Shown here in pieces: positions 1 through 12,619 of a stretch of DNA of 64,000 nucleotides. Numbering within the stretch: position 1 is the first letter of the stretch; the number at the start of each line of letters is the position of its first letter. The notes beneath the pieces are model-generated. The model saw nothing but the letters and a program-made list of their open reading frames with translations, was not told the origin of the DNA and did not search any database. Source of the stretch: Neurospora intermedia. Taxonomy: Eukaryota; Ascomycota; Sordariomycetes; Sordariales; Sordariaceae. The stretch covers positions 1,488,001-1,552,000 of the forward strand of contig BTPP01000004.1 of the NCBI GenBank assembly GCA_037102815.1. Direction: 5' to 3'. Both the position numbers and the translations under genes were made by a program.

Positions 1-3000
1 TCTCATACAGGACGGTGGCCTTGTGCGCCTTGGTGGCCCAGCCGCCTTCGTGCCACTCGTACACGTGTGCGTAGAGCTTCTCCATAGGGGAGATGATGGC
101 GGCGAGGGGATCGTCGATGGACATGTCAAGCACCTTGTCGCAAGCGATGATGACGTCGGCGAGAGTTTGATGGTGGCCGATTTCTTCGATGGTCTGTAGC
201 TCCTGGAAGCGCTTCTTGAGGGCGGTGACGAGAGTGAGGGCCTTGCGGACCTCGACGAGGATGGAGTCGGTGTAGAAGTTGTAGTTGTTGGAGTCAACGT
301 TGGCGCTGAAGGCCTTGATCTGGTCCTCGAAGGCGAGAATGGTGGCGGGCAGAAGCAAAGCGTCCATCTCGGGCTCGCCAGCGGCGGCGTTGCGCTCCGC
401 ACGGGCAATCCTGCGAGCGACTTGCGTAAGCAAGATGCGAATGCTCTGCTGGGGCTCCTGAGGCGAAAGGAAAATCTTCTCATGAGCTTCCGCCAGCAAG
501 ATGGACAGGTCGCGGTTGCCGCGAGGGATCTGCTTCTTCTTCTTGGGCGCGTCGGCATCCTGCTCCTCCTCGTCATCTACGTAGTCGGGGAACAGCTGAT
601 CGAATTCTTCCTGGTCAAACGCCTCTTCATCTTCCAGACTCCCCTTGAAGCGGAACAAGCTGTTCTTTTGCTCTTCGGCCTTGCGATCGGCCTCCAGCTT
701 CTTGCTCCACTCCTCATGGAAAGCATAGAAGGACTCGTGCACAGCCTGCCTGAGGTTCTCCGGCAAGCTGTCAATGCCTTCGACGGCAACGATGGCCTGA
801 ACGAATGAGAGGAATTCAAGCGAGCGGAGAGGCAAGCTCTTAGCCTCAGCGTCCCAGACAGTGCCGCTAAGGAAAGGGGTGGCCTTGACCATGCTCTTGA
901 AATCAATTTCGTCGGAGCTCTTGGCAGGGACGGCACCCTGGCCGAGCGACAGACCAAGCTGCAAGCAGCGCAAGAAGCTAACCAGCGGCATCGTCAAGTC
1001 CTGGTAGGCATTGAAGCGACCAATGAAGCGGCCAACAAGAGCGACAAGGTTCCTCTCAACGAGAGAAAGCTCCTCGGAAGCATCCTCAGCGTCGGTGGAA
1101 ATGGAGCGCAGATGCGAAGCAGCCACATCGTTCTGTACAAGGGCATTCAGAACATTGTTAAACTCTCCCTGCAGGCCACGAAGCTCCGAGTCGCCAGGGC
1201 GGTAGATAGACTGGACAGCAGGCGGCTCACCAAGACCAGCAACTTCTTCCATAAGAATTTTGCAGCGAAGACCGGCGTGCTGGCCGGTGAAGGCAAGCTC
1301 AAAGGCCTCGAGAGCAGCGATCTGCTGCTGCAGGCTTTCGTAGATCTCGCGATGCTCCTCCTGCTCGATCTCAGCGCGGTGGTGAGGGTCGAAGATCTTG
1401 TCGGGAACAAAGAGCTTGATGGAAGCAAGAGAGAACTGGACCCAAGCGACGGATGTGTATGCAGAGCGAGGCTGGAGACCCTTCTCAGCGGCGGCCAAAG
1501 CTCTCAAAGCCTTGTAGAAGTGCCTTTCAAAGATGACAACGAGGTGCTGAGGCCACTGGGTGGTATCAACGGCAAAGTCGGTTCCCTGCTCAAGGAGAGA
1601 AGCGAGCTCAGCCCCCTGGACATCGCCCATCTCATTCAAAAGACCCTGGAAGAAAGGCAGAATGACGCCCTTGCAAATATCGCCATGAGCAGCCATTATC
1701 TCCTCCATCAGCTTCAGCAACAACCGCTCCGTCTTCTTCAGCGAATCAGTAGCCAGAGCATCCGAAGACTTGGCGAGCATCTTGCCCATAATAGGCAACT
1801 CGGTCTCCAAAGAGTGCAACTCGTGCATGCTGGCTGAGGAAGTGGCATCGTATTTGAGCAAGAGCGACCTGGACAGGGTACCAGTCCAAGGACGAACCTC
1901 ACTATCTTGAGCAAGCAAGCAATCGACCAACTGCAGCGGCAAAGACCCGGAAGCGCGGAGACGCATCAGAGCAACAGTGGGGAGGTTGGAAAGCACGTCG
2001 ATATCAGACAGAGCGGGCAAAACGACCTCGCCATCTTCCGTAACTTGGTGAAGAACAAGAGCCTGTCTGAGTGCCTCAAAAGTGGAAGCAAAGAACGGCT
2101 CGTGAGTCCAAGGATGTTGACCAATTCTGGCCTCGAGGGTGGAAATCTCCGACTCGAGCTCCTTGACAAGTGCAGAGGCATCACCTCTTCCGCTGCGAAC
2201 GACGGTATACGCCCTAGCCATAGCTTCCTGAACGCTCCTCAGAGTGGGGATGGAAGCGTCAGCCTTCCAGCGCAGCGAATCGAACCGATCAGCAAGTCTC
2301 TCCATCTCGATGACCTGCTTCAAACACTCCTGATCAGCGACCGGCTCAGGGCGCAGCTGATTCCACAGCGCCTCCATACTGAGACCAGTCGAAAGCTTGA
2401 AGCCGACGACAAAGTCACGCTCGAGATACTCCAAAATGGTAGCAAGCATCTTACGATCATCAGCCTCCTGCAGAACGGAAAGAGCCTTCCTCAGGAGGTT
2501 GGAGCCCTGCGTCAAGTGCGCCTGGAAACGGGCCTCCTCGAACTTAGCATTAGGCACGATGAGCGCCTCAAAGGTGCGTGTCCAGAAGAGCATCAGACGC
2601 CTCAAGATGGCGCGGCGCTCCTTCCAGGCTCTGGACTCGTTGATGGTCTCGCTCATGTAGGCCTTGAACAGCTTGAGCATAGAGGCTAAGAAGCGAGCGG
2701 CGTTGACGGTGGAGTCGCGAGAGAGCGAGGCGACCTTGTCGGCGATCCAGGAGCGCTGGAGACGGTTGAGCTGGGACGGCTTGCTGACATTGACTTTGCT
2801 GAGCTGAGCTTCCATGGCGGACTGGGCGGATTGGATGTCGAGGTAGAGCTCGTAGCAGCCGGCAATCCAGGCAGCTAGACCCTCGCGATCCTGCTCGAGG
2901 ATAGGGATCATAGGAGAGTTGAGCAGAGGGTGGAGAGGCATGAGCATCTTGTTAGGGGCAGAGCCGTACAGAGAGGCAACAGCCTGTCTCAGCGCACCGG

Positions 3001-6000
3001 CATCTTCAGCACTGATGTAGGACAAAAGCTGAGCGAGACGCTGGCTAGCAGCGGGAGACTTGATCAGGCCGTTGATAGAAGCTTGCATGAAGGCCTCGAG
3101 GAGTCTGGTATCACCAAGAGAGAGGACGTCGAATGCCAGAGGAGCAAGGACATCCGCATTCTCAGCGCCGTTCAGGATTCTCGTGGCAGTATGGAAGCGT
3201 TGCAAACTGCCATCAACAGGCGCAATAGTCTGATGACCAGCCTTCTTTGCCTCCCAAGGCGCACCCTCGAGATAGATTTCGACGGAACGGTTCCTCATGG
3301 CACGCGAAAGCTCGCCGTAACGGGGATCAACAGTAAGGAAGATTCTGAAGTCAGGATGAGGGGTCAAGATACGCGGCTCGCCACCGGGACCGCTGTGCTC
3401 GTTGATGCTCAGCGAGCCATTGGGACGCTCGAGAAGGGAGTTGAGTCTATCAAGCACAGAGGCACTGCACAGATTGGCGTTATCCAGCACCAACCAAGCA
3501 CCAGTCTCGACGGCCCGGACAATGACACCGTCAAGCCACTCGAAGCGAGGGTTTTCCAGAGTCAGAGGCTTGCGAAGCAGCTCAGCAGTCTCGGAAAGAA
3601 GAGGAGCGAGTTCGCCGGCCTCAGGAAGGAGGTTCTCAATCATACGGAGAATATCAGGATACTGGTGCTCGCCGGAAAGGGCCATGAGCGCACCCATGAG
3701 ATCAACCGCAGCAACCGGGACTGGCTCAGGAAGAGCCTGGAGGATCTGGTCCTGGAGCGCCTGCTTCATCTTAGCAAGGTTGGCCTGGACCTCTCTATGA
3801 GGATCAGCCTGCTCGAAGCCACCAATGAGATCCATGGTATCGACATCAGCGTTGAGCGGGAAGATGACGAGGGATCGGCCAGCCATAGCAGCCACATGAT
3901 TGAGCAGCGCTGACTTGCCGCTGCCGGAAGGCCCAACAAGGATACAAGGCAAGTCTTGCTCGACGGCGATCAAGATGCTCTCAATCTCCTTAAGCCTGTG
4001 AATGGGGTCGATAGACGGGAATGGCGTTGGCTGCGACAGCTGGTTGCGCTGTAGGGTAGCAAGGCCAACCTGAGAGACGGAGGAGTTGATGTCGTGGTAG
4101 AGGCTGTGAGTCTCAGGCACACGCTGGAAGATCTCAGTAAACAACCTGTCGACTTCAACACGGTCCCGCTCGGTCCTGAAGCGCTGACGAATGATCACAT
4201 CAAGGAAATCATCCGGCTTCCTGCCGCTGAGAAGAGCATTGTCGGATGTGAGTAGATCACCCCACCGAAGAGTATCACGCAAGTTAAATTCCCACGGCGA
4301 GCCCTGAGCACCGAACAAACGGGCAGTAACGACGGCATCGTCAAGTCTGGACATGAACTCAATAAGCTTCGTCTGCGTCTCGCCGCCAATCTTGTCGAAC
4401 TTCTTGGCCGTGATATAGAGCAAATCCTGCTTAGTGAAGACATCGGAATACACAACGATGAAACGGTTGACAAACGAGCTGGGAAGACCCTTACGGCCAC
4501 CACCTTGAGAGTGAGGGTTCTGGGCAGCAAAGAGCTTGAAGTCGGGATGGCGCTTGAAAACCTGATCAAGTTCGGAGATGTAGACCTCACCACGATGATC
4601 AAGACAGGCGTTGAGACCCTCGAGAACGGTCTGAGAAGCCAAGTTCATCTCATCGAGCAAGACCCACGATCCGTTTTGCATGGCCTCCAAGAAGGGAGCG
4701 TTCTTCCAGCAGAAGTTACCGGCTTCAGCACCCTCGACGGGAACATCAGTACCGAACAGATCCATGAGATCAGTCTGGTCAGACAGGTTGATTCTGGTCA
4801 AGGGTCTACCGCAAGCACGAGCCAAGGCGGTGACAAGCGTAGTCTTACCCACACCGGGGTTACCTTCGAGAAGGATGGGCTTGGTGCCTTGGAGAGCCCT
4901 GATGACACGCATAGCGTTCATCTTGGTGGTAGGAACACCAAACTCCCTTCCAGAGTTAGGGTCCGCGCTAGATAACCTCTCGATGCTGAAGTCACCAATA
5001 GTAAGGGCTTGCTCGTCCATCTTGAGCTGCGGCTCCTGGAAATAGTGATGAGCAAGATCAGAACCGCACAGCTCGCTGAGCTTTTCGAGGCACTCCTGTC
5101 TCTGCATATCCATTGTCCTGGGATCAACGGCAATCAACGCGGAGGGATTGGCACCAATGGTATCAATGAAGACCATGGCAGCACCGTGAAGGAGAGCAAG
5201 CTCGACAGAGGGGAAGTTACAGATGTTCATGAACTGGACCCAAGCCAAGATATCACGGACTGAGAGCGCCGTTGTAGATGAAGACCTGAAAGTCTTGCCG
5301 AACCAGGACGAAAAGTTGACAATGATACGAGAGATTGGCGTCTTGACCCCCTTCAGGTTCTTCTTGTACTTAGCATCCAGCTTGGAGACGACAATGTCAT
5401 GGACATCCTCCTCATCGGTGAAAGCAGGCACCCAGATCTCAGTGAAACGGTTACGCAGGGCAGGCGACAGTTCCCTCTTGCCAAAGTCACCACCAGGATT
5501 CATGGTAGCGAAGAACTGGAAGCCTTGAGCACCAACGACGAAGGAGTCGGTGATACCCTTCTCCGCAAGCAGAAGAGTGCGAGCAGGCTCAAGCACAGAG
5601 TTTAATCTTTCCAGGACGGAGTCATCAGCCAGAGAGATTTCGTCGAGAAGGAAGTAAGTACCCTCCCTCATGGCGTGGACAAGGCTACCGTCGCTCCACT
5701 CAAAGAGCGCCTTGCTTCTGGCAGCATCGGACTGAATCTTGACCTTCAACTCCTCGGGAAGCTTAGCCAGGTCGTCGGCAGTAAGAGACTGATACCATGC
5801 CTGCATCTGGTCGATATCGCCCGTCTCCTGGCCAAGGATAGCAGCAGCCTGCTCCAAGCTCCTCAGCAAGCCGTCAAGAATAGCACCCCTGTTTCTGACA
5901 GGTCTCTGAGAACCAATGAGATCACCAGTTTCGGTATTCTGATGGGCGTTGACAATATGCAACTCCTTCTTGTCAAATTCCGCAAGAAGTTGAACGACAG

Positions 6001-9000
6001 TTGTCTTGCCGCAACCAGTCTCACCAACCAACAGGACCGGCTCGTTGTTGACAATGGCGCGCTTGACCAAGACGTATAGACGACGCATGGCTCTGGTCCA
6101 AATCACACCCTGGCTGTTATTCTTGTTACCACCAGTACCGCGGAACTCGGGCGCTGTGTCGCGATCATAGAGCTGATCGGGGTCGATCTTGACCTTGAAC
6201 ACCTCCTCGATAACCTTCTTGACCTCATCACGCTCCTCGGGCTTACGGACACGCTCGGCAAGGAGCATGAAGCCGTGGTCGGCAATGTCTTGACGGGTTT
6301 CAGCCGCTCTCAGTGCCCATCGGAAGAGATCTCTAAGCGTGGCGAAAGAGTTCTTTTGCTCGAAGACACGACTCTCCTGGCGGAGACGAGTAAGTTGCTT
6401 ATAGACTTGGACGATGCGGCGACAGTCGGAGGGAGCAGTGTTGCGGCTGCGCTTCTGGAGAATGGTCTCCAACTCGCTCTCGGGGATGTCATCGTAATGA
6501 AGCTCGAGGAAACGGTTGCGGAAAGCACGAGAAAGCACCTTTCTACCACCGTATAGACCGGGAGGGTTCTGGGTAGCGAAGAGGCAGAAGTTCTCCGCTG
6601 GCCTGACGATTTCTTGGGTCTCGGGAATGAGAAGCTCACGGTTATCATCAAGCAGACGGTTGAGAGCCTCTAAGACATCGGTGGGCGCCAAGTTCAATTC
6701 GTCGAGAACAATCCACGATCCTTCCCTCATGGCCTGGACCAAAATACCTTCCTGGAACTTGAGCTTTCCGTTGGAATCCGAGACGTATGTGCCAAGGTAC
6801 TCTTGCAAGTCGGTATGCTCGTGGTTGTTGATTCTCACAAACTTGTTACCGGTATAGTTGGCGAGATACTCGATCATACTGGTTTTACCCGCAGAAGTAG
6901 GACCCTGGATGAGGATGGGGTATCTACGAGTAGACGTAGCTCTGACTAAGTTCAACAGGTTTCTTTCAACATAAGGAGTGATGACATAGTCTGGGCGCTC
7001 GATTGGCGTCTCATTGCCCTGAAGCAGCCAGTACTGGTGATCTTTGTTTGTGTTTTTGAAGTTGACGTAGTTTTTGCCATCAATCGGTCTCTTGGGAGGA
7101 TTAGTCAGGATGGAAGCCTTCTTCAGCAAATGTTGCTGGATAAGGGGCATAACTGTCCTCTCTGATTCCTCGCTTAACAAGGTTGTGAAGCCCATGCAGA
7201 AACCTTCGTAAACAGCTCTTTCGAGGCCGTAAAAAGGAGCCACATCGTTGGTGTATGTCAAAACACGGGTCAAGGTACGCAAACTGAAATGCGGCACTTC
7301 GTTGGCCTGGTCGACCAGTAGTTTTGCTTCAGCTCGCTTCTTGATTTCAAGGTAGAGATCAGCAATGTCGTCAGACAAACGGTCAATACTGCTGTTATTT
7401 CCCTTGAGGTACGTTTTGATGATGGTAAGGAGGTCCTTCTTGTCACGATCAGGACTTTGGACATAAATCTCAGTGAAACGCTATTGTCTAGGTTAGCCGC
7501 TGTCCTTCGACTGTGAAGAGTGGGATAACTCACGGATCTCAAACCCATGGGAAGATCTCTCTTGCCCACATCTGTGGCAGGGTTCATGGCACCAAACACG
7601 CGGAAATTTGGATGCGCCTGGATTCTCTCAATCTCTCCCGTTTCCGAGAGCAAAAGAGAGGGATTGGTCTGGAACAAGCCAGCAATGCTTTCCAGGGTAT
7701 CAGGAGAGGCCAAGTTGATCTCATCAAGCAGGACCCAGTCACCGTTTCTCGCCGCCTTGACAATCTTGCCCTCGACGAAAGCAAAGGCAAAGCCGCCAGG
7801 ACCAGCCGCGACCTGTCTGTCAAACTGATCAAGACTCTGTGAAAACAAGTCCCAACGAGCCTTGAGATCCCGCAGGCGCTGGAGCTTGCTGGACTCGGTC
7901 TTCCGACGCTTGGCTGGCCCCTGCTCCTGGTTCTCCTCCGCCACCTCTGCCTCTATGGCCTTGGCTGCTTGCATGCTCTCGAACTTGGCGAGGATCTGCT
8001 CGAACATCTTGGGAGCCTTGCGCCACTCCTTGGAGACCTCTCTCCACCTGCCCTTGGCGAACTTCTTGTTGATCCCGTCCAGATAAGCCTTGTTCTTCTC
8101 AGCAGAGACGCCGGTTCTCTCGAATAGATCCTCAAACTCCTCCTTGATGGGCATGGCCAAGGTCTGTGCGCTGACGGGCTTGAAGCCACCCAAAAGGTCA
8201 CCAGCTTCACTTTGCTGAGACAAGTTGACGGCGACAAGTTGGTGACCAAGTGATTCCGCCAGCTGCTGAACCACGGTAGTCTTACCGATACCCGTCTCAC
8301 CGACCAACAGGAGCGGCTCCTTGTGCCTTACAGCAACCGCAATCTGCTCCAGCAACCGCTTAGCATGAGTGGTGGTGGCGAAAGGCCTCTTGTTCTTGGC
8401 CCCACGGCTGGTTTTCCTCCCCTTCGCAAACGAGACGCGGCCGATGGTGAGTCTTGACTCGTTATCCTCCAAGTCGGGAACGTAGCTCGTCAAGTAGTGC
8501 TCGACTCTCTCGGGAGAAAGATGCATCTCCTTCGCAATGACACCTATTAGAATATTACGCGCTTGGATCTCCTTAACTCCACCAACAAAAACATCGGCCG
8601 CCTCGAGGAACATGCGGTCCCTGGTAGTATCGGTAATGGGCTCCTCGCCAGTCTTGCAGCCGGAAGCACGGAGGATCTCATCTAGGCGCCCGCACCACTT
8701 GAGGAGATCTCTTGTGCCGAGTGGCCGCTCGAAGACCATGCGACCGAGCGACAGACGGGTCGAACCGCTGGTGGCCGCCAGCAACGCATCGAAGACCGCC
8801 AACACTCCTGGAACGTATTTGTGAAGCAAGGGGTATCTGCTGTTGATGACATCCTTCAAGTCTTGTTGGGGAAGGGCCTTGACGTGCGTTAGCTGCCAGA
8901 GACGCAGACCAATCAAGCTGGGTAGATTCTCCTTGTCGTTCATGCCGAGCAGCGTCCGGACAGTAGCAAATATGCGGAAGCCTTCGGTGGCCTGTATGGT

Positions 9001-10269
9001 CTCGCCGCGTCCAGGAATTAGAAGCTCTCCTCGCTCAATCAGAGGCAGCAATGTGCTCATGACTTCTGTTGGCGCGCGATCGAGATCCTCAATCAAGACC
9101 CATCTTCCCTCCTTGACGGCAGTGGTCAACACACCTGGGCGCCACGAGAAGGAACCGGGCTTCGAGTCGGTGGTATATAGACCAAGCAGCATCTTGGCAT
9201 CGGTTTGTTCGTTCAGGTGTAGTGTCACTAGTTGCTTCTGCTTGCCCAACTCGCGCGCAATCTCGTGGACCAAGGAGGTTTTGCCGGAACCGGACAGGCC
9301 GTGAAGGAGGATGGGGCCCGGTCGTTGCAGGCATCCGGTGAGGTTCTCGAGGTTCTCAACAGTCGTCGGGGTAAGTGCGAGGGTGGTGGGAGCAGTCACA
9401 GGGCCGAGGGGACGCGGGAGGACTGTCTTTCCATATTTAACAACTAGAGGAGTGAGGTTCTGTTCTGGGATGACTGTGATATTCAATTCGACAGTCGCAT
9501 CGTCAACCGCACTAGTTTGTTGGGATTTACTGCGAAAGCTCTGGATGTCTTCACGTCTAGAATCCTCGTGTAGACTGAGGAACGCATAGTCGGCTTCGCG
9601 CCCGTCGAGCTCTGCGACAAGGCTGGTATCTTTGGGTATGTGCTTTTCGAGGAGGGCTTCGATCTTGACATCGGCGGCATTATGAAGCTGGCAGAAGATT
9701 CGGACGGCAATGTATCGGACAATGGGATTCTCGTGTGCGAACAGGGTCTGTATTTGGGATGGCTTTGACAGGCCGGCGTAGGTGCGCTTGTCAAAGTTGT
9801 TGAGCCTCCAGAGGGCTAGGAGGACAATTGGGAGGTCATCTGGGCGGATCGAAGCTAGGTCAAGGGAATCGAGAGGTTTAAGTTCTGGAGAAGCATCCTC
9901 GTCGTTGTTTTTGTTGTTGTGGTTACCACCATTAACACCACCAAAAGATCCTCCTCGAAGATGCGACACGAGGAAGACGGACAGCGACGGGGCGAAGGGC
10001 AATATCCTTGCGAAAGCGGCAAGGACTCGCGTATCGAGTTTTGGAGAAGACAGGATCCATCGGGCGCAAATATCGGCAAAAACAGACTCGAAATGGGTAA
10101 AGATGCGGTCGGTGGCTGTCGAGACAAGAGCGGCGCTGGCGATGGCATCGAGGAATTTGGTCGATTGGTGATCCTGGATCATGAGCAGCAACTCTGGCGG
10201 CAGGAGGTCCAAGGTAGTCGCATCGCTAAGGAGCGACGCCCTCTGCTGGCTCACATCGATCACGGCCAT
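1..10269 (-). CDS. MDN1: Midasin (MDN1/REA1), giant AAA ATPase of 60S ribosome assembly, 5' part
   Basis: Midasin is a nuclear dynein-like ATPase that strips assembly factors (Ytm1, Rsa4) from pre-60S particles. Start ATG is at 10269. Exon 1 (10269-7534, 912 codons) joins exon 2 (7480 to the left edge) across a 53-nt phase-0 intron (7481-7533; donor GTGAGT, branch CTAAC). The junction restores MGLRSRFTEIYV, a typical midasin sensor stretch. Exon 2 stays open to base 1, so about 3405 residues of an expected ~4900 are present. Six AAA modules are visible by their P-loops: GLSGSGKTS (~res 326), GETGIGKTT (~656), GPTSAGKTS (~1104), GETGCGKTT (~1395), GNPGVGKTT (~1782) and GPSGSGKSA (~2092). Each is followed by a Walker B such as LLDEINLA or VLDELNLA. 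After AAA6 the helical linker begins (below ~3.8 kb), ending in an acidic stretch near 560-650. The D/E-rich region and MIDAS domain lie outside. Shares a 782-bp divergent promoter with the bL12m gene. Confidence 0.97.
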
Positions 10270-11051
10270 ATTGGCCAGGGAAAATCGACGGACGGGTTGG
10301 TGTGGATGTCGTCGTCGTCGTCGTCGTCGTTGTGAAAAACGTTGATGTTTTTCTTAGTCTCTTTTTTTTTTCTCCAACTTTTTTGCCCATTGAACTTCGC
10401 TTCCTCCCGTTTGGAACTTTTTCCCACATGAAATTCCTTATCGCACTGAACGATAGTGGGGTACATGCTACCTCTAGTGCTAGGTAGGCGCATGTGCTGG
10501 GGTCCAGTGTAGTGTAAGTCGGCTGCGGCAGGCAAGGGAGCCGTCTTCTCCAAAAGTGGAACCTAGTCCGGGTGGGACGAACTGACGAACAGCCCAGCGG
10601 CAGCAGGGGCGCGCTTGGGATGACAGGGGCCCATCCTTTAGCGCGTCTTCAGTAGGCTTCAAGGTACAGAGGTACCTAATCCCCAGACTCGCGCGGGGCA
10701 GGCAGCTTGGGTTTTCCCCTCCAGCTGCAGCTCGGGTCAGCCAGCCGTCGTAAATCCAACTTGCACACCCAAACCACCAAGCTGCCAACTGCCAGCAGTG
10801 GGTCCCAGATTTCGCAGCACCCGGGAGCGCGCGACAACGTCCCCAAAAAAATATCTCCGTTTAGTTGTTGTACGGTTCGGTTGTACGAATCCTCGAAGTC
10901 GACGTCGACGGCAAGCCTCCCTCACCAAAAAAGAGAACCCCAATCCGACCGCCCCCGCGCGCCCTCTCTCTTTCCTTCCTCCGGTCCGAGTCCGACTCCC
11001 CTCTCTCCATCCATCCAAAACCCACCACCAACCAACACACACACATCAACA
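10270..11051. promoter_or_regulatory. Divergent promoter between MDN1 and MRPL12
   Basis: This 782-bp gap separates the two start codons and must hold both promoters. The MDN1 side carries seven GTC triplets (10308-10328), which would be GAC repeats in the MDN1 5' leader. The MRPL12 side is pyrimidine-rich (CT and CA runs at 10960-11050) and ends in ACATCAACAATG, a good fungal start context. No TATA box is evident. Pairing a cytosolic 60S assembly factor with a mitochondrial large-subunit protein suggests shared growth control, but that is inference. Confidence 0.6.
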
Positions 11052-11835
11052 ATGTCTCTCTCGGTTCGCTTCGCCGCGCAATGCGCCGCCCGCCAGCTCC
11101 GCGCATCCACCCGGGCCTCGAGCTCCCTCCTCGTCCAGAAGCGCTTCGAGTCCACCGCCGCCCCTGCCGCCAACCCCAAGATTGCCGCCATTGTTGACCA
11201 GATCAGCACCCTGACTCTCCTCGAGACCTCGGAGCTTGTTTCCAGCCTCAAGGTACGCCCGATTTAAATAAAGCACGAGAAGAAGAACAACCGGGGCCGG
11301 GAACCGGGACACACAACCCCATCGGAGCATGTTTCAAGGTTTCCGGATGTTTTGCGCCCCCGACCCGACCCGGCCCGGCCCGGCCCCGGACAGACAGACA
11401 GACAGACAGACCTATCTTATACTACCTAAACTCAAGTCGCACATTGTACATGGGCAGGCACTAACACTAACACTCACTCTCTCTCTTTTCTTTACACAAA
11501 AACAGTCCCGCCTCAACATCCCCGATCTTCCCGTCGGTGGTTTCGCCGCTGCCGCCCCCGCCGCTGCCCCCGCCGCCGCTCCCGCTGAGGAGGAGGAGGC
11601 CGCCCCTGCCGCTGCCGAGAAGACCCTGTTCACGCTCAAGCTCGAGAAGTTCGACGCCGCTGCCAAGCCCAAGGTCATCAAGGAGGTCAAGAACCTGCTC
11701 GGCCTCTCCCTAGTAGAGTCCAAGAAGTTCGTCGAGAGCGCGCCCAAGGTCATGAAGGAGTCGGTACCAAAGGAGGATGCCGAGAAGATTGTCGCCGCCA
11801 TGAAGGAGCTCGGCGCCACTGTCACCATGGATTAA
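11052..11835 (+). CDS. MRPL12: Mitochondrial ribosomal protein bL12m (L7/L12 type)
   Basis: Stalk protein of the mitochondrial large ribosomal subunit, expected to recruit translation factors. Two exons: 11052-11252 (67 codons) and 11506-11835, joined in phase 0 across a 253-nt intron with CTAACACTAAC branch sequence and AACAG acceptor. Total 176 aa. Residues 1-35 are Arg/Ser/Ala-rich without acids, a clear mitochondrial presequence. The N-terminal dimerisation helix (LLETSELVSSLKSRLNI) follows, then an Ala/Pro/Glu hinge (about 80-105). The C-terminal L12 domain has EKTLFTLKLEKFD, KVIKEVKNLLGLSLVESK and a final EKIVAAMKELGATVTM. The acidic and Ala-rich hinge and all conserved helices are intact. 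Yeast counterpart is MNP1. Confidence 0.95.
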
Positions 11836-12619
11836 ACTGCTGCTTCTGCCTAGTAAAAGGGTGGCCAAGCTATGGTTGTTGTCTCTGTGTGGTGTGGTGT
11901 GGTGGGTGGAGGCGCCCGTGTGTGTGTGTGTTGTTGTTGTTTTGTAGGATGGTCACGTCCCTCCCCCTCGCAGAAAAGAAGAACCAAACGAGGAGATCTT
12001 TTCCAGACACCACAGATGCCGGAAAGATATTTCCTATTTTTTTTTCCCCCCTATAATGATGATCATGACGGGACAGAGTTGGAAGAAATTCCAGGGCCTT
12101 GGGAAACACATAGAGGGGGATTCTCGGTCTCATCTACATTATATCCTCATGGGGGAAGGGGGAGTGGCGGACACAGATTCCTCACAACAACATATACCAC
12201 TTGTACGTGTACAAAAAGCAATGAAACATGTAACATTATATCATACTACGAGAACTGGGATGGATAGAAGAACGGGTTGCCAGCGAAAAGAAGAGTTTCT
12301 GCCGACGATCAGATATGACCCTGAAAAGATACACCTTCTGAGCTAGTAGACTTAGTATCTCCCCACTTTCGCTTTTGGATACTGAAGGTAACTAAACAGC
12401 CAAAAACATAAACGCCATCCTATGCATACCCCATGTATCTGTATCTTCCTTGTTTCTTATTCTCAACCTTCTTTCACTCCAGCATTTCTCAACATCCTTC
12501 TCCTTGCCACCTTCAAATTTTCTTCTTTCTATCGCATTCCTACCAGCGCGCCTCTTGTTACCACCACCCATGTCATTCCTACTGGTCTTGAATTCCTAGC
12601 TTCTCTTCTCCTCGCTTCC
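11836..12619. other. Convergent 3' intergenic region (MRPL12 / CTK3)
   Basis: Both genes end here. It holds a TG-rich stretch (11880-11945, with runs of TGTG and GTTGTT) just past the MRPL12 stop, and A/T-rich sequence near 12200-12420 that could serve both poly(A) sites. No credible gene is seen. Confidence 0.5.

Noticed and set aside
422-6857. Many plus-strand frames across midasin
   Set aside because: The minus strand is one open midasin exon with six P-loops; the plus frames are shadows.
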